49,786 nucleotides of DNA from an uncultured Chlorobiaceae bacterium (GTDB lineage: Bacteria > Bacteroidota > Chlorobiia > Chlorobiales > Chlorobiaceae). Of the stretch, positions 36,305 to 45,750 are shown one piece after another; within the stretch, counting starts at the first letter, position 1, and each line of letters begins with the position of its first letter. The stretch covers positions 1 through 49,786 of the forward strand of contig CAIMHT010000010.1 of NCBI GenBank assembly GCA_903840935.1. The letters run 5' to 3'. The translations under genes were made by a program, and so were the position numbers. Below the pieces are notes generated by a model, which worked only from the letters and a program-made list of their open reading frames with translations, was not told the DNA's origin and ran no database searches.

Positions 36305-36347
36305 GAAAAAAGCCCCTGATCTTATCGTGAAGTCAGGGGCTTTTTTG
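36305..36347. terminator. Bidirectional terminator
   Basis: AGCCCCTGA (36311-36319) pairs with TCAGGGGCT (36333-36341), flanked by A- and T-runs. It can serve the DUF1566 gene and the minus-strand methyltransferase. The remaining bases 36163-36526 show no gene. Confidence 0.9.
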
Positions 36348-36526
36348 GTGGATTCATCGTGTTGATCATGTTCGCACTATAAAGGCTCCACAGGAATTGG
36401 CTGTGTGGTAAGTCGAGAGTATTTTTTAAGGGTTCAGATGATAATAATTGAGCGTTACGGAGTGGCTTTTATTGCATGCATAATAGTAAATACTTTATTG
36501 CAAAGTATTTAAAGATATGATAGGCT

Positions 36527-37207
36527 TTACTGTATTTTGATCTCTTTATCAATAATCTGTTTTATAACAATCAATTTTTTCTGATCTTCAGAGAAAATAC
36601 TCAAATTCAGAATTTCAGGGCTGTTTTGTACAATTCCATTATAAAAATCCGTCTTTCTTTGCAAAATCCGATTTGGATATTCGATTGCATGGACGTCCTC
36701 TTTCACAAAAACGGCAACGAAATCATTCCAAATGTCTATTTGATTGCTTACAAAAGATTCGAGCATGCCTGGAGAATAATTGTTTCTTTTAGCCCAAGTC
36801 ACCAGCGCCTTGCCACTATCAGGATAGAAACGCCAGCAATCCACAGGGTAACGATGAAAATTGCCGTTTGATGGTGCATTCAGATAGAACAATCCGTTTG
36901 GTTTAAGTATTCGGAGAATTTCCAGAAACAAGAGCCAGAACATCTCTGAATGTTCAAATACGCTTGAACTTACGCAAACATCTATCGAACTTTCTTCAAA
37001 CGGCAATGTATAGGGATCATCAAGAATGATATCTACACCTTTGCCCTCCGCAAAATCTAAACCAATGTACTTTGCCCCTTTTGGAGCGACTTCGCGAATT
37101 GAGCCATTGACATCCAGAGAACCAATTTCCACAATAACCTTTTTTTCTCCAGCGGAAATATAGGTCTTAAAAAACAAAAAGGCATTTGCCATTGCTGATG
37201 GATGCAT
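36527..37207 (-). CDS. SAM-dependent methyltransferase (type 11)
   Basis: 226 residues from ATG 37207. The SAM motif I is VIVEIGSLDVNGS (about 21-33); motif II/III are KYIGLDFAEGKGVDII and LPFEESSIDVCVSSSVFEH, and the post-motif region LRILKPNGLFYLNAPSNG is typical of class I enzymes acting on glycans or lipids. The frame is open upstream but would overlap lptB entirely, so the ATG just past the lptB stop is used. Base composition is clearly more AT-rich than lptB, suggesting acquired DNA. The substrate is unknown; proximity to lptB suggests a cell-surface target. Confidence 0.78.
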   Translation of the reverse strand: MHPSAMANAFLFFKTYISAGEKKVIVEIGSLDVNGSIREVAPKGAKYIGLDFAEGKGVDIILDDPYTLPFEESSIDVCVSSSVFEHSEMFWLLFLEILRILKPNGLFYLNAPSNGNFHRYPVDCWRFYPDSGKALVTWAKRNNYSPGMLESFVSNQIDIWNDFVAVFVKEDVHAIEYPNRILQRKTDFYNGIVQNSPEILNLSIFSEDQKKLIVIKQIIDKEIKIQ

Positions 37208-37226
37208 GAATTTGAGTTTTAAAGTT

Positions 37227-37988
37227 TTATGGCGTAGAAGTTCTGGTTGTCGACTGATATCTGTCAAGCGTGAATTTTTCTCCAAGGTACATCTCTCTGA
37301 CCACCGGGTTTGCTGCGATCTCTTCCGGCGTGCCGTGCATGAAGATGCTTCCGTCAAAGAGCAGGTAGGCGTGGTCTGTAATGGAGAGGGTTTCATGGAC
37401 ATTATGGTCTGTAATAAGTACTCCGATATCGCGTCTGGCAAGCCCTTCAACAATTTGCTGGATATCTTCAACGGCGATCGGGTCGACTCCGGCAAAGGGT
37501 TCGTCGAGCAGTATGAATTTTGGGTTGAGCGCCAGGGCCCTTGCTATTTCTGTCCGCCGGCGTTCACCACCTGAGAGTGCATAGCCCATGCTTTTGCGGA
37601 TTGAGGTGATGTTCAACTCTTCGAGCATCATGCTGCTCCTTTCCTTTCGTGCTGCTTCTGAGAGGGAGGTGAATTCAAGCACGCTCAAGATGTTTTCTTC
37701 GACCGTCATGTTTCGGAAGACTGACGCTTCCTGGGGGAGATATCCGATACCGAGACGTGCACGCCTGTACATCGCCATGGCGGTGATATTTTCACTGTCA
37801 AGAAAAACTTCGCCCCCGTCAGGTCGCACAAGTCCTACAATCATGTAAAAGGTGGTGGTTTTCCCCGCACCGTTCGGCCCGAGAAGCCCCACAATCGTCC
37901 CCTGTTGAACCTCTATCGACGAGCTTTTGACAACTTCACGCTTGTTGTAGATCTTTTTTAGTTTGTTACAGCTCAGTGTTGCTTTCAT
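37227..37988 (-). CDS. lptB: Lipopolysaccharide export ATP-binding protein
   Basis: ABC ATPase that powers extraction of LPS from the inner membrane with LptF/G/C. The 253-residue product from ATG 37988 has Walker [18 protein letters not shown], the Q-loop [21 protein letters not shown] (in part), the ABC signature [16 protein letters not shown], Walker [16 protein letters not shown] and the switch histidine [10 protein letters not shown], all characteristic of LptB. The C-terminus is slightly longer than usual. Other lpt genes are not in the window. A methyltransferase gene follows after 19 bp. Confidence 0.94.
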   Translation of the reverse strand: MKATLSCNKLKKIYNKREVVKSSSIEVQQGTIVGLLGPNGAGKTTTFYMIVGLVRPDGGEVFLDSENITAMAMYRRARLGIGYLPQEASVFRNMTVEENILSVLEFTSLSEAARKERSSMMLEELNITSIRKSMGYALSGGERRRTEIARALALNPKFILLDEPFAGVDPIAVEDIQQIVEGLARRDIGVLITDHNVHETLSITDHAYLLFDGSIFMHGTPEEIAANPVVREMYLGEKFTLDRYQSTTRTSTP

Positions 37989-38093
37989 GCCAGTGATGAA
38001 AAGGTAGTGTTGCGCTCTTATACCAGGAGGTTGATTCACCCGGGCTTGTTGATTTTTCAGGGAAAGAGAGGCGGGCGGCACAATAAAAAACGA

Positions 38094-38124
38094 GGCTTTG
38101 AACCTCGTTTTTTACCTGATAACT
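38094..38124. terminator. Terminator of csmE
   Basis: AAAAAACGAGG (38095-38105) pairs with CCTCGTTTTTT (38113-38123) with a 7-nt loop. It is downstream of csmE on the minus strand and has A/T runs on both sides. Confidence 0.88.
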
Positions 38125-38153
38125 TTCTGATAACGGAAAGAGGAATGAACCGT

Positions 38154-38411
38154 TCAGTCTTTGAATCGTCTTTCGATATCCTTGGTCGGTTTGGCATAAC
38201 CCGATTTCTTCGGAGATGAACCCCTGAAGGTGGATGAAGAGGATGAGCCACCATAAATAAATGGATAGGCATTCTTCAACAAGCGCTTTGTTGATTTGCC
38301 AACATTTTCCATGTAATCACCCATAACCCACCAGTGACCATCAATGAAGACCTCCACGAATCTGCCGTAAGCCCGTCCCCAGTTGGTAAAAACCCCGTTT
38401 ATATTAACCAT
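38154..38411 (-). CDS. csmE: Chlorosome envelope protein E (CsmA paralogue)
   Basis: 85-residue relative of CsmA in the chlorosome envelope. Alignable parts: NGVFTNWGRAYGRFVEV with [16 protein letters not shown] of CsmA, IDGHWWVMG with VEGHWETVG (histidine H26 kept), the KSTKRLLKNAYP region with [12 protein letters not shown], and FRGSSPKKSGYAKPTK with [16 protein letters not shown]. The C-terminal tail resembles the CsmA propeptide, so similar processing is likely. Single gene with its own terminator, far from csmA. Confidence 0.93.
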   Translation of the reverse strand: MVNINGVFTNWGRAYGRFVEVFIDGHWWVMGDYMENVGKSTKRLLKNAYPFIYGGSSSSSTFRGSSPKKSGYAKPTKDIERRFKD

Positions 38412-38742
38412 GGCTGCTTGTTTTTTTAGGTTTAACTACACTCTTGACGAAATCTAATAAATCCACTCGTGAAAAAAAAATATTTTATCTCAAGTATCCC
38501 TTCAGTGCGTTTTTTTGTGCGCTGTTCAGAACATGCCAAGAGAGAGCGGCTCGAAAAGTGTCATCATGAACAGATTGTTCCCGGTGAATTTATGAAAAAA
38601 CTGCGTATAACTCTTTTTCGTGGATAACGTCATGTATACAAAATTCGGAAACCCAAAAAGCGAGCCATGTTTTTTTTGAGCACTTCTAACATTTTATTAA
38701 CATAAACCCTTATGAAATTATATCGTTACCTTCTACTTGAGG
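38412..38742. other. Intergenic region between csmE and the metzincin gene
   Basis: Divergent promoters are expected here. No element, RNA gene or open frame that I can support. The csmE-proximal part has a T-rich stretch (38426-38433) but no convincing ribosome binding site. Confidence 0.45.
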
Positions 38743-41529
38743 ATGGCTGATATTTTAAAATCCCAGTGTATTGTCACGATATGTTTTATATTGATTACAT
38801 ATTTTCTGTGTCCAGGTTCCCTCATATTCACTATGAATAAAACCCGTTTTTTTGTAATTGATCGTTGTTTTCTGGATTGCCAGACGCTTACATCCGATCT
38901 ACCAATCGGGAGTGATTGGGTTTTATGCGACGATGGACATGACTGGGTTAACCGGCGATTTGGCTGGCAGGACGTTATGGATAAAGTTGTTCATTCTACC
39001 AGCGCAGATGTTGCAACGCTCCCCGTTGCGTTGGACAATAAGGTACCTCGGGTTTTTTCTTTTACTCCTCCTGATGCCGCAACCGGTGTTGCGATCGGTA
39101 GCAATCTTGTTTTGATCTTTAATGAGGATGTCAGGAGAGGTTCGGGAAATATTTCAATCCATAGCGGTTCAGTAACCGGGACACTTGTTGCAAGCTATGA
39201 TGTGGCGACCAGCTCTGAGATCACGGTATCAGGCAATATGCTTACGATCAATCCTGCTTATGATCTGTTGCATAGCACGCAATACTTTGTCACCCTTGAT
39301 CCTGGTTCGGTTAAAGATTTTTCTGGTAACAATTACTCTGGGAGCACAGATTACGATTTTACAACAACGAGCGCCGTCCCGATGGTGGCAGGTTCACTGG
39401 AAAGTTGGGAATATCTTGCATCCTGGTCTGATTTAATCAATTGGCTGAGTACTGATACAGCGACAGCCGCCTGGCACTACAATACTTATGCCGAAGCTGA
39501 AAATCGTTTTATCCGATTTGATGCATGGGACTATTTGGCTTCAAACGTTGATTTGATGAATTGGCTGGGAACAAATGTCGAGAAAGCATCGGAGCACTAT
39601 ATCTTATATGGTATCAACGAGAACCGCTCTTTTTCATTTGATGCGGCCGCCTACCTTGCGGCAAATATTGACCTGTTCAACTGGCTGGGTAAGGATTATG
39701 ACGCAGCGACAAAGCATTATATTGAGTATGGCCGATTCGAGATTCAGCAAGGCTTTCGTTCTCCGTTACCGTCTCCTGTTGATACAACTGCACCGACGAT
39801 TTTAAGCTTAAATCCTCTTGATGGCTCGACTGGAGCGGCTTTGGACAGTAACATTGTTTTGACGTTTAGTGAAGCAATTGAAAAAGGTTCTGGTGTTATT
39901 GAAATTCACAGCGGTTCTGCAACCGGTCCGCTTGTAGTAAGCTATAATGCCGCAACAAGTCAAAATCTTGTCATTTTAGGCAAGACACTTACCATTGATC
40001 CGACTTCAGACCTGCTGAACAATACGCACTATTTTGTCACTCTGGCCCCAGGATCCATCAAAGATCTTGCTGATAACAATTATTCAGGTACTTCGTCCTA
40101 TGATTTCACGACGATACCCGATACCATACCACCGACGGTACTCAGTTTTTATCCTGCTGATTCGGCTACAGATGTTCTTGTGGACAGCAACATCGTGCTG
40201 ACTTTCAGCGAATTGATTCAGAGAGGTACGGGGGATATCGTGATTCACCGTGACTTGGTGACGGGTAACGTTGTCGAAAGTTTCAACGCGGCCACCAGTC
40301 CTTTTTTGCATTTTACTGAAAATACGTTAACGATCGATCCGACTTCAGACCTTTCGAATAGTTCACACTTTTTTATTACGCTTGATCCCGGTTCGATCAA
40401 GGATCTTGCGGGCAATAGCTATGAGGGGACTTCAACCTACGATTTTACCACGGTAGCCGATACCACACCACCTCAGGTAATCCGATTCACTCCTCATGAT
40501 GCAGCAGTCGATGTCTCCATAAGCAGCAACATTGTTGTGACCTTCAGTGAGACTATTCAGAGAGGAATAGGTACGATAGAAATTCATCGTGATTCGCCAA
40601 CAGGCTCTGTCGTCGAGAGTTATAATGTTGCGACAAGTGGCAATATTTCGCTTTCGGAGAACATACTGACAATAAACCCTGACGCAGATCTTGCCAACGG
40701 GACGCATTATTATCTGACAATTTCAGAGGGTAGTATAACAGATCTTGTCGGAAACGGTTATCATGGAACAAGCAGTTACGACTTTACCACTGTCGTCAGC
40801 GTCAGCAGTGCGTTTAATATTTCACTTGACTATTTTGGTAATGAAGCTTATAGGACATATTTCCAGAAGGCTATAACGCGATGGGAAGAGGTAATTACAG
40901 GTGATCTTCCTGCATTCGCAGGTGTTGATGATATTTCTATTTCTGCATCAGTGATTTACATTGACGGAGCGAGTGGTACATTGGCACAGGCTGCGCCAAC
41001 AGGATTCAGAACGACCTCGAATCATCTGCCTTATGAAGGTTTTATGCAATTTGATAGTGCTGATGTGGCATGGATGGCTGAAAACGGTATTTTGACAAGT
41101 GTAATAACACATGAAATAGCTCATGTTCTTGGTTTTGGATCGTCGTATTTGTGGGATTATGATGGATTTTATGCTGGCCCAGGGCGGTATACAGGAGCCA
41201 ATGCACTGAACGAATATCGATCAATATCGGGTAACTCGTCTGCTGCTTATGTCCCGCTGGAAACAGGAGGAGGTCTTGGTACTGCGGATGCACATTGGAG
41301 TGAATCTGTGTTTGGAAGAGAACTCATGACAGGCTGGTCATCAAGCACCTTACCAATGCCTTTAAGCCGGATGACAATTGCTGCAATGCAAGATCTGGGT
41401 TATACGGTCAACTACAGTGCAGCAGACTCATTTTCATTGATATCTGCCGTCTCTTCTAATCTACAAGCTGAGATAGCAGGATTAGTCGATACTACTGATG
41501 GATCGATTTATACGCTTTTTTTTGTCTGA
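38743..41529 (+). CDS. Large secreted or surface protein: four Ig-like (SbsA-type) repeats and a C-terminal metzincin protease
   Basis: 928 residues from ATG 38743. Order of parts: a hydrophobic N-terminal stretch (about 8-28); an N-terminal segment starting FFVIDRCFLDCQTL that resembles the DUF4347 start of large adhesins; an SbsA-like Ig domain (about 97-205); three copies of a roughly 40-residue W/Y-rich repeat (YLASxxDLxNWLG...HY..YG, about 222-337); three more Ig repeats (from about 349, 462 and 576), each ending YDFTT; then a protease domain with HEIAHVLGFG (about 788-797), a later AHWSES histidine and ELMTG as Met-turn, as in leishmanolysin-like (M8) metzincins. It lacks a recognisable sorting domain; the C-terminus ends LFFV. 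ATG 38833 is an alternative start. Substrate unknown; adhesion or predation roles are speculative. Confidence 0.85.
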   Translation: MADILKSQCIVTICFILITYFLCPGSLIFTMNKTRFFVIDRCFLDCQTLTSDLPIGSDWVLCDDGHDWVNRRFGWQDVMDKVVHSTSADVATLPVALDNKVPRVFSFTPPDAATGVAIGSNLVLIFNEDVRRGSGNISIHSGSVTGTLVASYDVATSSEITVSGNMLTINPAYDLLHSTQYFVTLDPGSVKDFSGNNYSGSTDYDFTTTSAVPMVAGSLESWEYLASWSDLINWLSTDTATAAWHYNTYAEAENRFIRFDAWDYLASNVDLMNWLGTNVEKASEHYILYGINENRSFSFDAAAYLAANIDLFNWLGKDYDAATKHYIEYGRFEIQQGFRSPLPSPVDTTAPTILSLNPLDGSTGAALDSNIVLTFSEAIEKGSGVIEIHSGSATGPLVVSYNAATSQNLVILGKTLTIDPTSDLLNNTHYFVTLAPGSIKDLADNNYSGTSSYDFTTIPDTIPPTVLSFYPADSATDVLVDSNIVLTFSELIQRGTGDIVIHRDLVTGNVVESFNAATSPFLHFTENTLTIDPTSDLSNSSHFFITLDPGSIKDLAGNSYEGTSTYDFTTVADTTPPQVIRFTPHDAAVDVSISSNIVVTFSETIQRGIGTIEIHRDSPTGSVVESYNVATSGNISLSENILTINPDADLANGTHYYLTISEGSITDLVGNGYHGTSSYDFTTVVSVSSAFNISLDYFGNEAYRTYFQKAITRWEEVITGDLPAFAGVDDISISASVIYIDGASGTLAQAAPTGFRTTSNHLPYEGFMQFDSADVAWMAENGILTSVITHEIAHVLGFGSSYLWDYDGFYAGPGRYTGANALNEYRSISGNSSAAYVPLETGGGLGTADAHWSESVFGRELMTGWSSSTLPMPLSRMTIAAMQDLGYTVNYSAADSFSLISAVSSNLQAEIAGLVDTTDGSIYTLFFV

Positions 41530-41678
41530 AGATGAGGTTGAGATATATCAACACTCTGCTGGGGTCGCAACTTTCAGGCACGCATCGTAAGCTCTTTGTA
41601 CCCGAATGCTCCAGCAAAAAACCATACTATAAGAGATAGGTTTGATTATTTCCTAATTATCGTATAACTGACAACAGC

Positions 41679-42206
41679 ATGGGAAAAGTAATGCCTTACA
41701 GAGGGATCTGGCCGAAGCTGCATGACACTGTTTTCATGACAGAGGGAGCTTTCGTTATTGGTGATGTTCATATTGGTGCTTTTTCAAGTGTCTGGTTCAA
41801 TGCTGTGGTACGGGGCGATGTCTGCCCGATCCGTATCGGTGAAAAAACCAGTGTGCAGGATAATGCAACGCTGCATGTTACGCACGATACGGGTCCGTTG
41901 CATATAGGAAACTGTGTGACCATCGGTCATGGAGCTGTGCTTCATGCCTGCACGGTGAATGATTATGTGCTGATCGGTATGGGTGCAGTGCTGCTTGACG
42001 ACTGTGTGGTTGAGCCCTGGTCGATTGTTGCTGCTGGTGCGCTGGTAAGGCAGGGGTTTACGGTGCCTTCAGGAATGCTGGTTGCCGGTGTTCCTGCGAA
42101 AGTGATGCGCCCGATAACCGATGCCGAACGACGCAATATTGAGGAGTCGCCCGAAAACTATGTACGCTACTCGCAAAACTATCGGGAAGATGAAAAACAG
42201 GCTTGA
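41679..42206 (+). CDS. Gamma carbonic anhydrase family protein
   Basis: 175-residue left-handed beta-helix protein built of hexapeptide repeats. The three zinc histidines fit TLHVTHD (one), and IGHGAVLHAC (two), with the RGDVCPIRIG and QDNATLH segments of the gamma-CA family (YrdA/PaaY-like) also present. Ends with a helical tail (DAERRNIEESPENYVRYSQNY, in part). Activity as carbonic anhydrase is possible but many homologues are inactive. It lies 137 bp upstream of the FAD oxidase-like gene. Confidence 0.9.
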   Translation: MGKVMPYRGIWPKLHDTVFMTEGAFVIGDVHIGAFSSVWFNAVVRGDVCPIRIGEKTSVQDNATLHVTHDTGPLHIGNCVTIGHGAVLHACTVNDYVLIGMGAVLLDDCVVEPWSIVAAGALVRQGFTVPSGMLVAGVPAKVMRPITDAERRNIEESPENYVRYSQNYREDEKQA

Positions 42207-42343
42207 GAAAAGCGGTCTTCTTCTCTGTTTTCGCTAAATTGGGCCAGAAGTTTTTGATTGTTTCCGGGATTGCATGGCGTTTTTTTATTGCCCGGTCTTT
42301 CCCGGTTTTTTTAAACGCATCTCACGAAACACTTTGTCCTTTT

Positions 42344-43537
42344 ATGATGCAAAACGATGTTGTTGTTATCGGCGGTGGCATAAGCGGCCTCAGCCTTGCT
42401 TATTATTGTGTGCAGGCCGGAATGAAAACCACACTGCTTGAAAAAAATGATGCGGTTGGAGGCTCGTTTGCCTCTCCCCAGTACAGTGCCAATGGAAAAA
42501 AATTCTGGATGGAACTTGGAGCACACACCTGTTACAGCTCTTACCAGAATCTGCTTGATATTGTTGAAGAGTGTGGCATGAAGGATTCGATTATTCCGCG
42601 TGCCAAAGTGCCGTTTACCTTGTTTGTGAATGGAAAAATCAAATCCATCGTCTCTCAGCTCAATATTCTGGAACTGCTTGTGTCCGTTCCGAACCTCTTT
42701 ACACTGAAGAAAACCGGTTTGAGTGTCCGCTCCTATTATTCAAAAATAGTTGGGGAGAGTAACTACAATGAGGTGATTCGTCACTTTTTTAATGCTGTGC
42801 CTTCGCAGCAAACTGATGATTTTCCGGCCGACATGATGTTTAAAAGTCGGGAGAAAAGAAAAGATGTGCTGAAGAACTATACTTTTAAACATGGCCTGCA
42901 GAGCGTCGCACGCGCCATTTCCGCAAAAAGTGGCCTGAATATTTTTACCAGTCAGGATATCAATTCAGTGGTCTATAAAGATGGGTTGTATGAGATCAGG
43001 AGTGCCGGAGGTGGAGAGTATTCTGCCAAAACCCTTGTTCTGGCAACACCCTCTTCAGTTGCATCAAAGCTTTTGAGGGGGAGCAATCCTGATATTGCGA
43101 ACCATCTTGGTCAGCTCAAGGCAGCCGATGTTGACTCCGTCGGGGTTATTGTCCGAAAGGAGCATGTCAAACTGAAGCCGGTTGCGGCTCTTATTTCGCC
43201 CGATGATGTCTTTTTTTCGGTGGTCTCCCGCGATACAGTGCCTGACGATAACTATCGTGGTTTTGTTTTTCATTTTCGTCCGGGCCTTGATGAAAAGACC
43301 AAAAGAAGCCGTATCACCGAAGTGCTTGGTGTCGGGTTTTCGAAGATAGAGCATACTGAAGCAAAGTACAATACGGTACCAACATTGCAGCTTGGTCACC
43401 ACCAGTGGCTTGAAAAAACTGATCAACTGCTGAAGGGAAAAAAGAGTCTGCTCTTGACGGGCAACTATTTTGGTGGTATGGCTATTGAAGATTGTGTGAG
43501 CCGTTCAAAAAGTGAATTTTCCCGGCTGAAAGGTTAG
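42344..43537 (+). CDS. FAD-dependent protoporphyrinogen/coproporphyrinogen-oxidase-like amine oxidase
   Basis: 397 residues from ATG 42344. Seen: N-terminal FAD dinucleotide motif VVVIGGGISGLSLAYY (about 4-19), the LLEKNDAVGGSFAS stretch that follows it in the amine-oxidase/PPOX class, GAHTCYSSY, and the C-terminal FAD segment LLLTGNYFGGMAIEDCV. It most resembles the HemY/HemG-type oxidases of haem and bacteriochlorophyll synthesis; green sulfur bacteria need protoporphyrinogen oxidation anaerobically, so it may use an acceptor other than oxygen. The frame is open upstream to 42203 with no homology. Confidence 0.82.
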   Translation: MMQNDVVVIGGGISGLSLAYYCVQAGMKTTLLEKNDAVGGSFASPQYSANGKKFWMELGAHTCYSSYQNLLDIVEECGMKDSIIPRAKVPFTLFVNGKIKSIVSQLNILELLVSVPNLFTLKKTGLSVRSYYSKIVGESNYNEVIRHFFNAVPSQQTDDFPADMMFKSREKRKDVLKNYTFKHGLQSVARAISAKSGLNIFTSQDINSVVYKDGLYEIRSAGGGEYSAKTLVLATPSSVASKLLRGSNPDIANHLGQLKAADVDSVGVIVRKEHVKLKPVAALISPDDVFFSVVSRDTVPDDNYRGFVFHFRPGLDEKTKRSRITEVLGVGFSKIEHTEAKYNTVPTLQLGHHQWLEKTDQLLKGKKSLLLTGNYFGGMAIEDCVSRSKSEFSRLKG

Positions 43538-43605
43538 GATATCGGGACCCCCCCGAATCATTTGGCTCGGGGTGAGCTTATTGTTGCATGCCTATGGAGA
43601 CAACC

Positions 43606-44667
43606 ATGAGTTTATGGAATTCGCTTCAGGGTGGTTACCTGTTGCCGGTAATAGTTTTTCTTGTTGCCCTGGTTGGTTATCGGGCAGCAAATTCACTGTT
43701 CAGTAAAGCCATAGCATCAATCCGCCGTTCGATCAGGGCCAGCATTCCCCTGGAATTGATGGCTTGGCCATTCAGAGCACTTGTTACACTGGTTGCTCTG
43801 GGTATACTTCTTCATTATCTGCCGCTCTTGCCGGATACAAGGGAGGTGCTCCATCATACCCTTCTCATTATTGCCATTATCGCTGTATCATGGTTCATCA
43901 CGAGGCTTTTCAGGGTGTTTGAGCAGTTTATCCTGCAACGCTATGCCTCGAAAGTCCGGGAAAACGAATCGGCAAGAAAAATTTCCACCCATGTCAGCCT
44001 CGCCCGCAAGATACTCAACGTGCTTCTTATTCTTTTTGCTGTTTCCAGTGTGCTGATGACCTTTGATACGGTGCGCCAGGTTGGGTTGAGCATTCTTGCC
44101 TCTGCGGGTATTGCCGGTGTGATCCTCGGGTTTGCTGCACAGAAAAGTCTGACAACTTTGATCTCCGGCATCCAGATTGCCATCACGCAGCCAATCAGCA
44201 TCGATGATGTGGTGGTTGTTGAAAATGAGTGGGGCCGGATTGAGGAAATTACCCTTACTTATGTGGTTGTGCAACTCTGGGACCAGCGACGTCTTATTGT
44301 ACCCATTAACTGGTTTATTGATCGTCCCTTTCAGAACTGGTCGCGTACTTCGCCGGAGTTGCTCGGCACGGTGTTTTTCTATACGGATTATACCGTAAAT
44401 CCTGAAACGCTCCGTCATGAGCTGGAGCGGGTACTGGCGTCAACTCCTCTCTGGGACGGTCGTGTAGCGAAACTCCATATTACTAATATCACCGATAAGT
44501 CGGTCGAGATACGGGCGCTTGTCAGTGCAGCGAACTCCTCCAATGTTTGGGAGTTGCGTTGTCTGGTGCGTGAACAGTTGATTGAATTCATCAAGAGCAA
44601 CTATCCCGGATGGCTCCCGAAACTGACAATGGAGATGGATCAGGGCAAAATACCCCGCGAGCCATAA
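43606..44667 (+). CDS. Mechanosensitive ion channel, MscS family
   Basis: Opens on membrane tension to release solutes. The 353-residue product from ATG 43606 (GGAGA 5 bp upstream) has N-terminal transmembrane helices (about 10-30, 57-75, 82-106), then the pore-lining helix LASAGIAGVILGFAAQKSLTTLISG (in part) and the conserved start of the beta domain ITQPISIDDVVVVENEWGRIEEITLTYV (in part). The cytoplasmic cage follows. ATGs at 43588 and 43594 are less likely. Confidence 0.92.
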   Translation: MSLWNSLQGGYLLPVIVFLVALVGYRAANSLFSKAIASIRRSIRASIPLELMAWPFRALVTLVALGILLHYLPLLPDTREVLHHTLLIIAIIAVSWFITRLFRVFEQFILQRYASKVRENESARKISTHVSLARKILNVLLILFAVSSVLMTFDTVRQVGLSILASAGIAGVILGFAAQKSLTTLISGIQIAITQPISIDDVVVVENEWGRIEEITLTYVVVQLWDQRRLIVPINWFIDRPFQNWSRTSPELLGTVFFYTDYTVNPETLRHELERVLASTPLWDGRVAKLHITNITDKSVEIRALVSAANSSNVWELRCLVREQLIEFIKSNYPGWLPKLTMEMDQGKIPREP

Positions 44668-44807
44668 AAAAATGTGATATTTGCCCTTTTTTCCATAGTT
44701 TCGCCCACCCATTACGATCGTTGTTGATCTCTGTTGATGGAGTGAACTGGATGTGAGCCGGGTTGTAAAGAGACAAATATATTTGATCAGTTAAAAAGGA
44801 GGAGTGC

Positions 44808-45236
44808 ATGGCGCAGGCAAAAAAAGGGGATACCGTCAGGGTTCACTATACAGGAACGCTTGATGACGGTACGATGTTCGACACATCGGCTGATCGCGAA
44901 CCACTGGAGTTTACGGTGGGTGAGGGGCAGGTCATAACCGGATTCGATATTGCGGTCCTCAATATGGCTCCCGGAGAGAAAAGGGTTTCGGTCATTCCTG
45001 CCACTGAGGCTTATGGAGAGCACAGCACAGAGCTGGTAACCGATGTCGATCGCGAGCGGTTTCCTGCTGATATGGAGCTTGAAATTGGCCAGCAGCTTCA
45101 GGTCGGGCTTGCCGATGACCAGCAGGCCATTGTGATGATTGTGGATATCAGTGATACTGCCGTGACGCTTGATGCCAATCATCCGCTTGCAGGTCAGCAG
45201 CTCACCTTTGAGATTGAGCTTGTCGAGATTCTTTGA
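44808..45236 (+). CDS. FKBP-type peptidyl-prolyl isomerase, SlyD-like
   Basis: Proline isomerase and chaperone. 142 residues; a strong AAAGGAGGAG ribosome binding site precedes ATG 44808. FKBP motifs [16 protein letters not shown] and [16 protein letters not shown] are followed by an insert-in-flap-type segment (about 70-125) and the closing TFEIELVEI strand, the SlyD layout. The His/Cys-rich metal-binding tail of E. coli SlyD is absent. The cytoplasmic location follows from the lack of a signal peptide. SlyD helps nickel delivery to hydrogenase in E. coli, and a [NiFe] hydrogenase lies 2 kb away, but without the metal-binding tail this link is weak. Confidence 0.92.
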   Translation: MAQAKKGDTVRVHYTGTLDDGTMFDTSADREPLEFTVGEGQVITGFDIAVLNMAPGEKRVSVIPATEAYGEHSTELVTDVDRERFPADMELEIGQQLQVGLADDQQAIVMIVDISDTAVTLDANHPLAGQQLTFEIELVEIL

Positions 45237-45290
45237 GACGAGAGGCAGGGGAGCCGCTTTGCTCTCCTGCCTTCTGCTTCCATCCCCTTC

Positions 45291-45410
45291 TCAGTGCACA
45301 GAGCATGAAATGCATGGGTCGTAAGAGCGAACCGTCATTTCGCAGAGTTGTTCAATCTCGCTGTCATTTTTCCCCTCCCTGAGCGCCTGCTTTGCAAAAG
45401 CATGACTTGT
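45291..45410 (-). pseudogene. 3'-terminal fragment of a second [NiFe] hydrogenase large subunit
   Basis: About 37 codons at the end of this frame (HAFAKQALREGKNDSEIEQL, then [17 protein letters not shown]) match the C-terminus of the intact large subunit at 47073-48347 and include the DPCISC nickel-ligand motif. There is no L1 CxxC part, so the fragment cannot make a hydrogenase. The frame stays open to 45536, but that part shows no hydrogenase similarity. Identity to the intact gene is moderate, so this looks like a remnant of an older paralogue rather than a fresh duplication. The stop follows the terminal histidine directly. Confidence 0.75.
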
Positions 45411-45750
45411 TTTTACCATCAAGGGGGAGTTTCGAAGAACGTCGTACCCCCGAACGCTGAAAGGTCGTGACGATGAAGTGCGCAAGGTCGAATACATCTG
45501 CAAGGAAGAAATCTCGGCATAGCCAGTCTCAGCCAATTTGCCTGAGATCGGATAAGTGAGGGGATAAGTGGGTGAACTATGAGAGGCTCATCTTTGCTTC
45601 TTACAGATTGTGCGAAAGACGATATGCGTCATTATAATTGGCAGTTGCTTGAAAATCTGGTGTATTCTTTTTACATACAGGTATAGGTCTTGCTGTAGGC
45701 TTTTCTTGTTTCAGGCAGATCCTTCCAAACATTGTTTAACCAAAGGCGAT

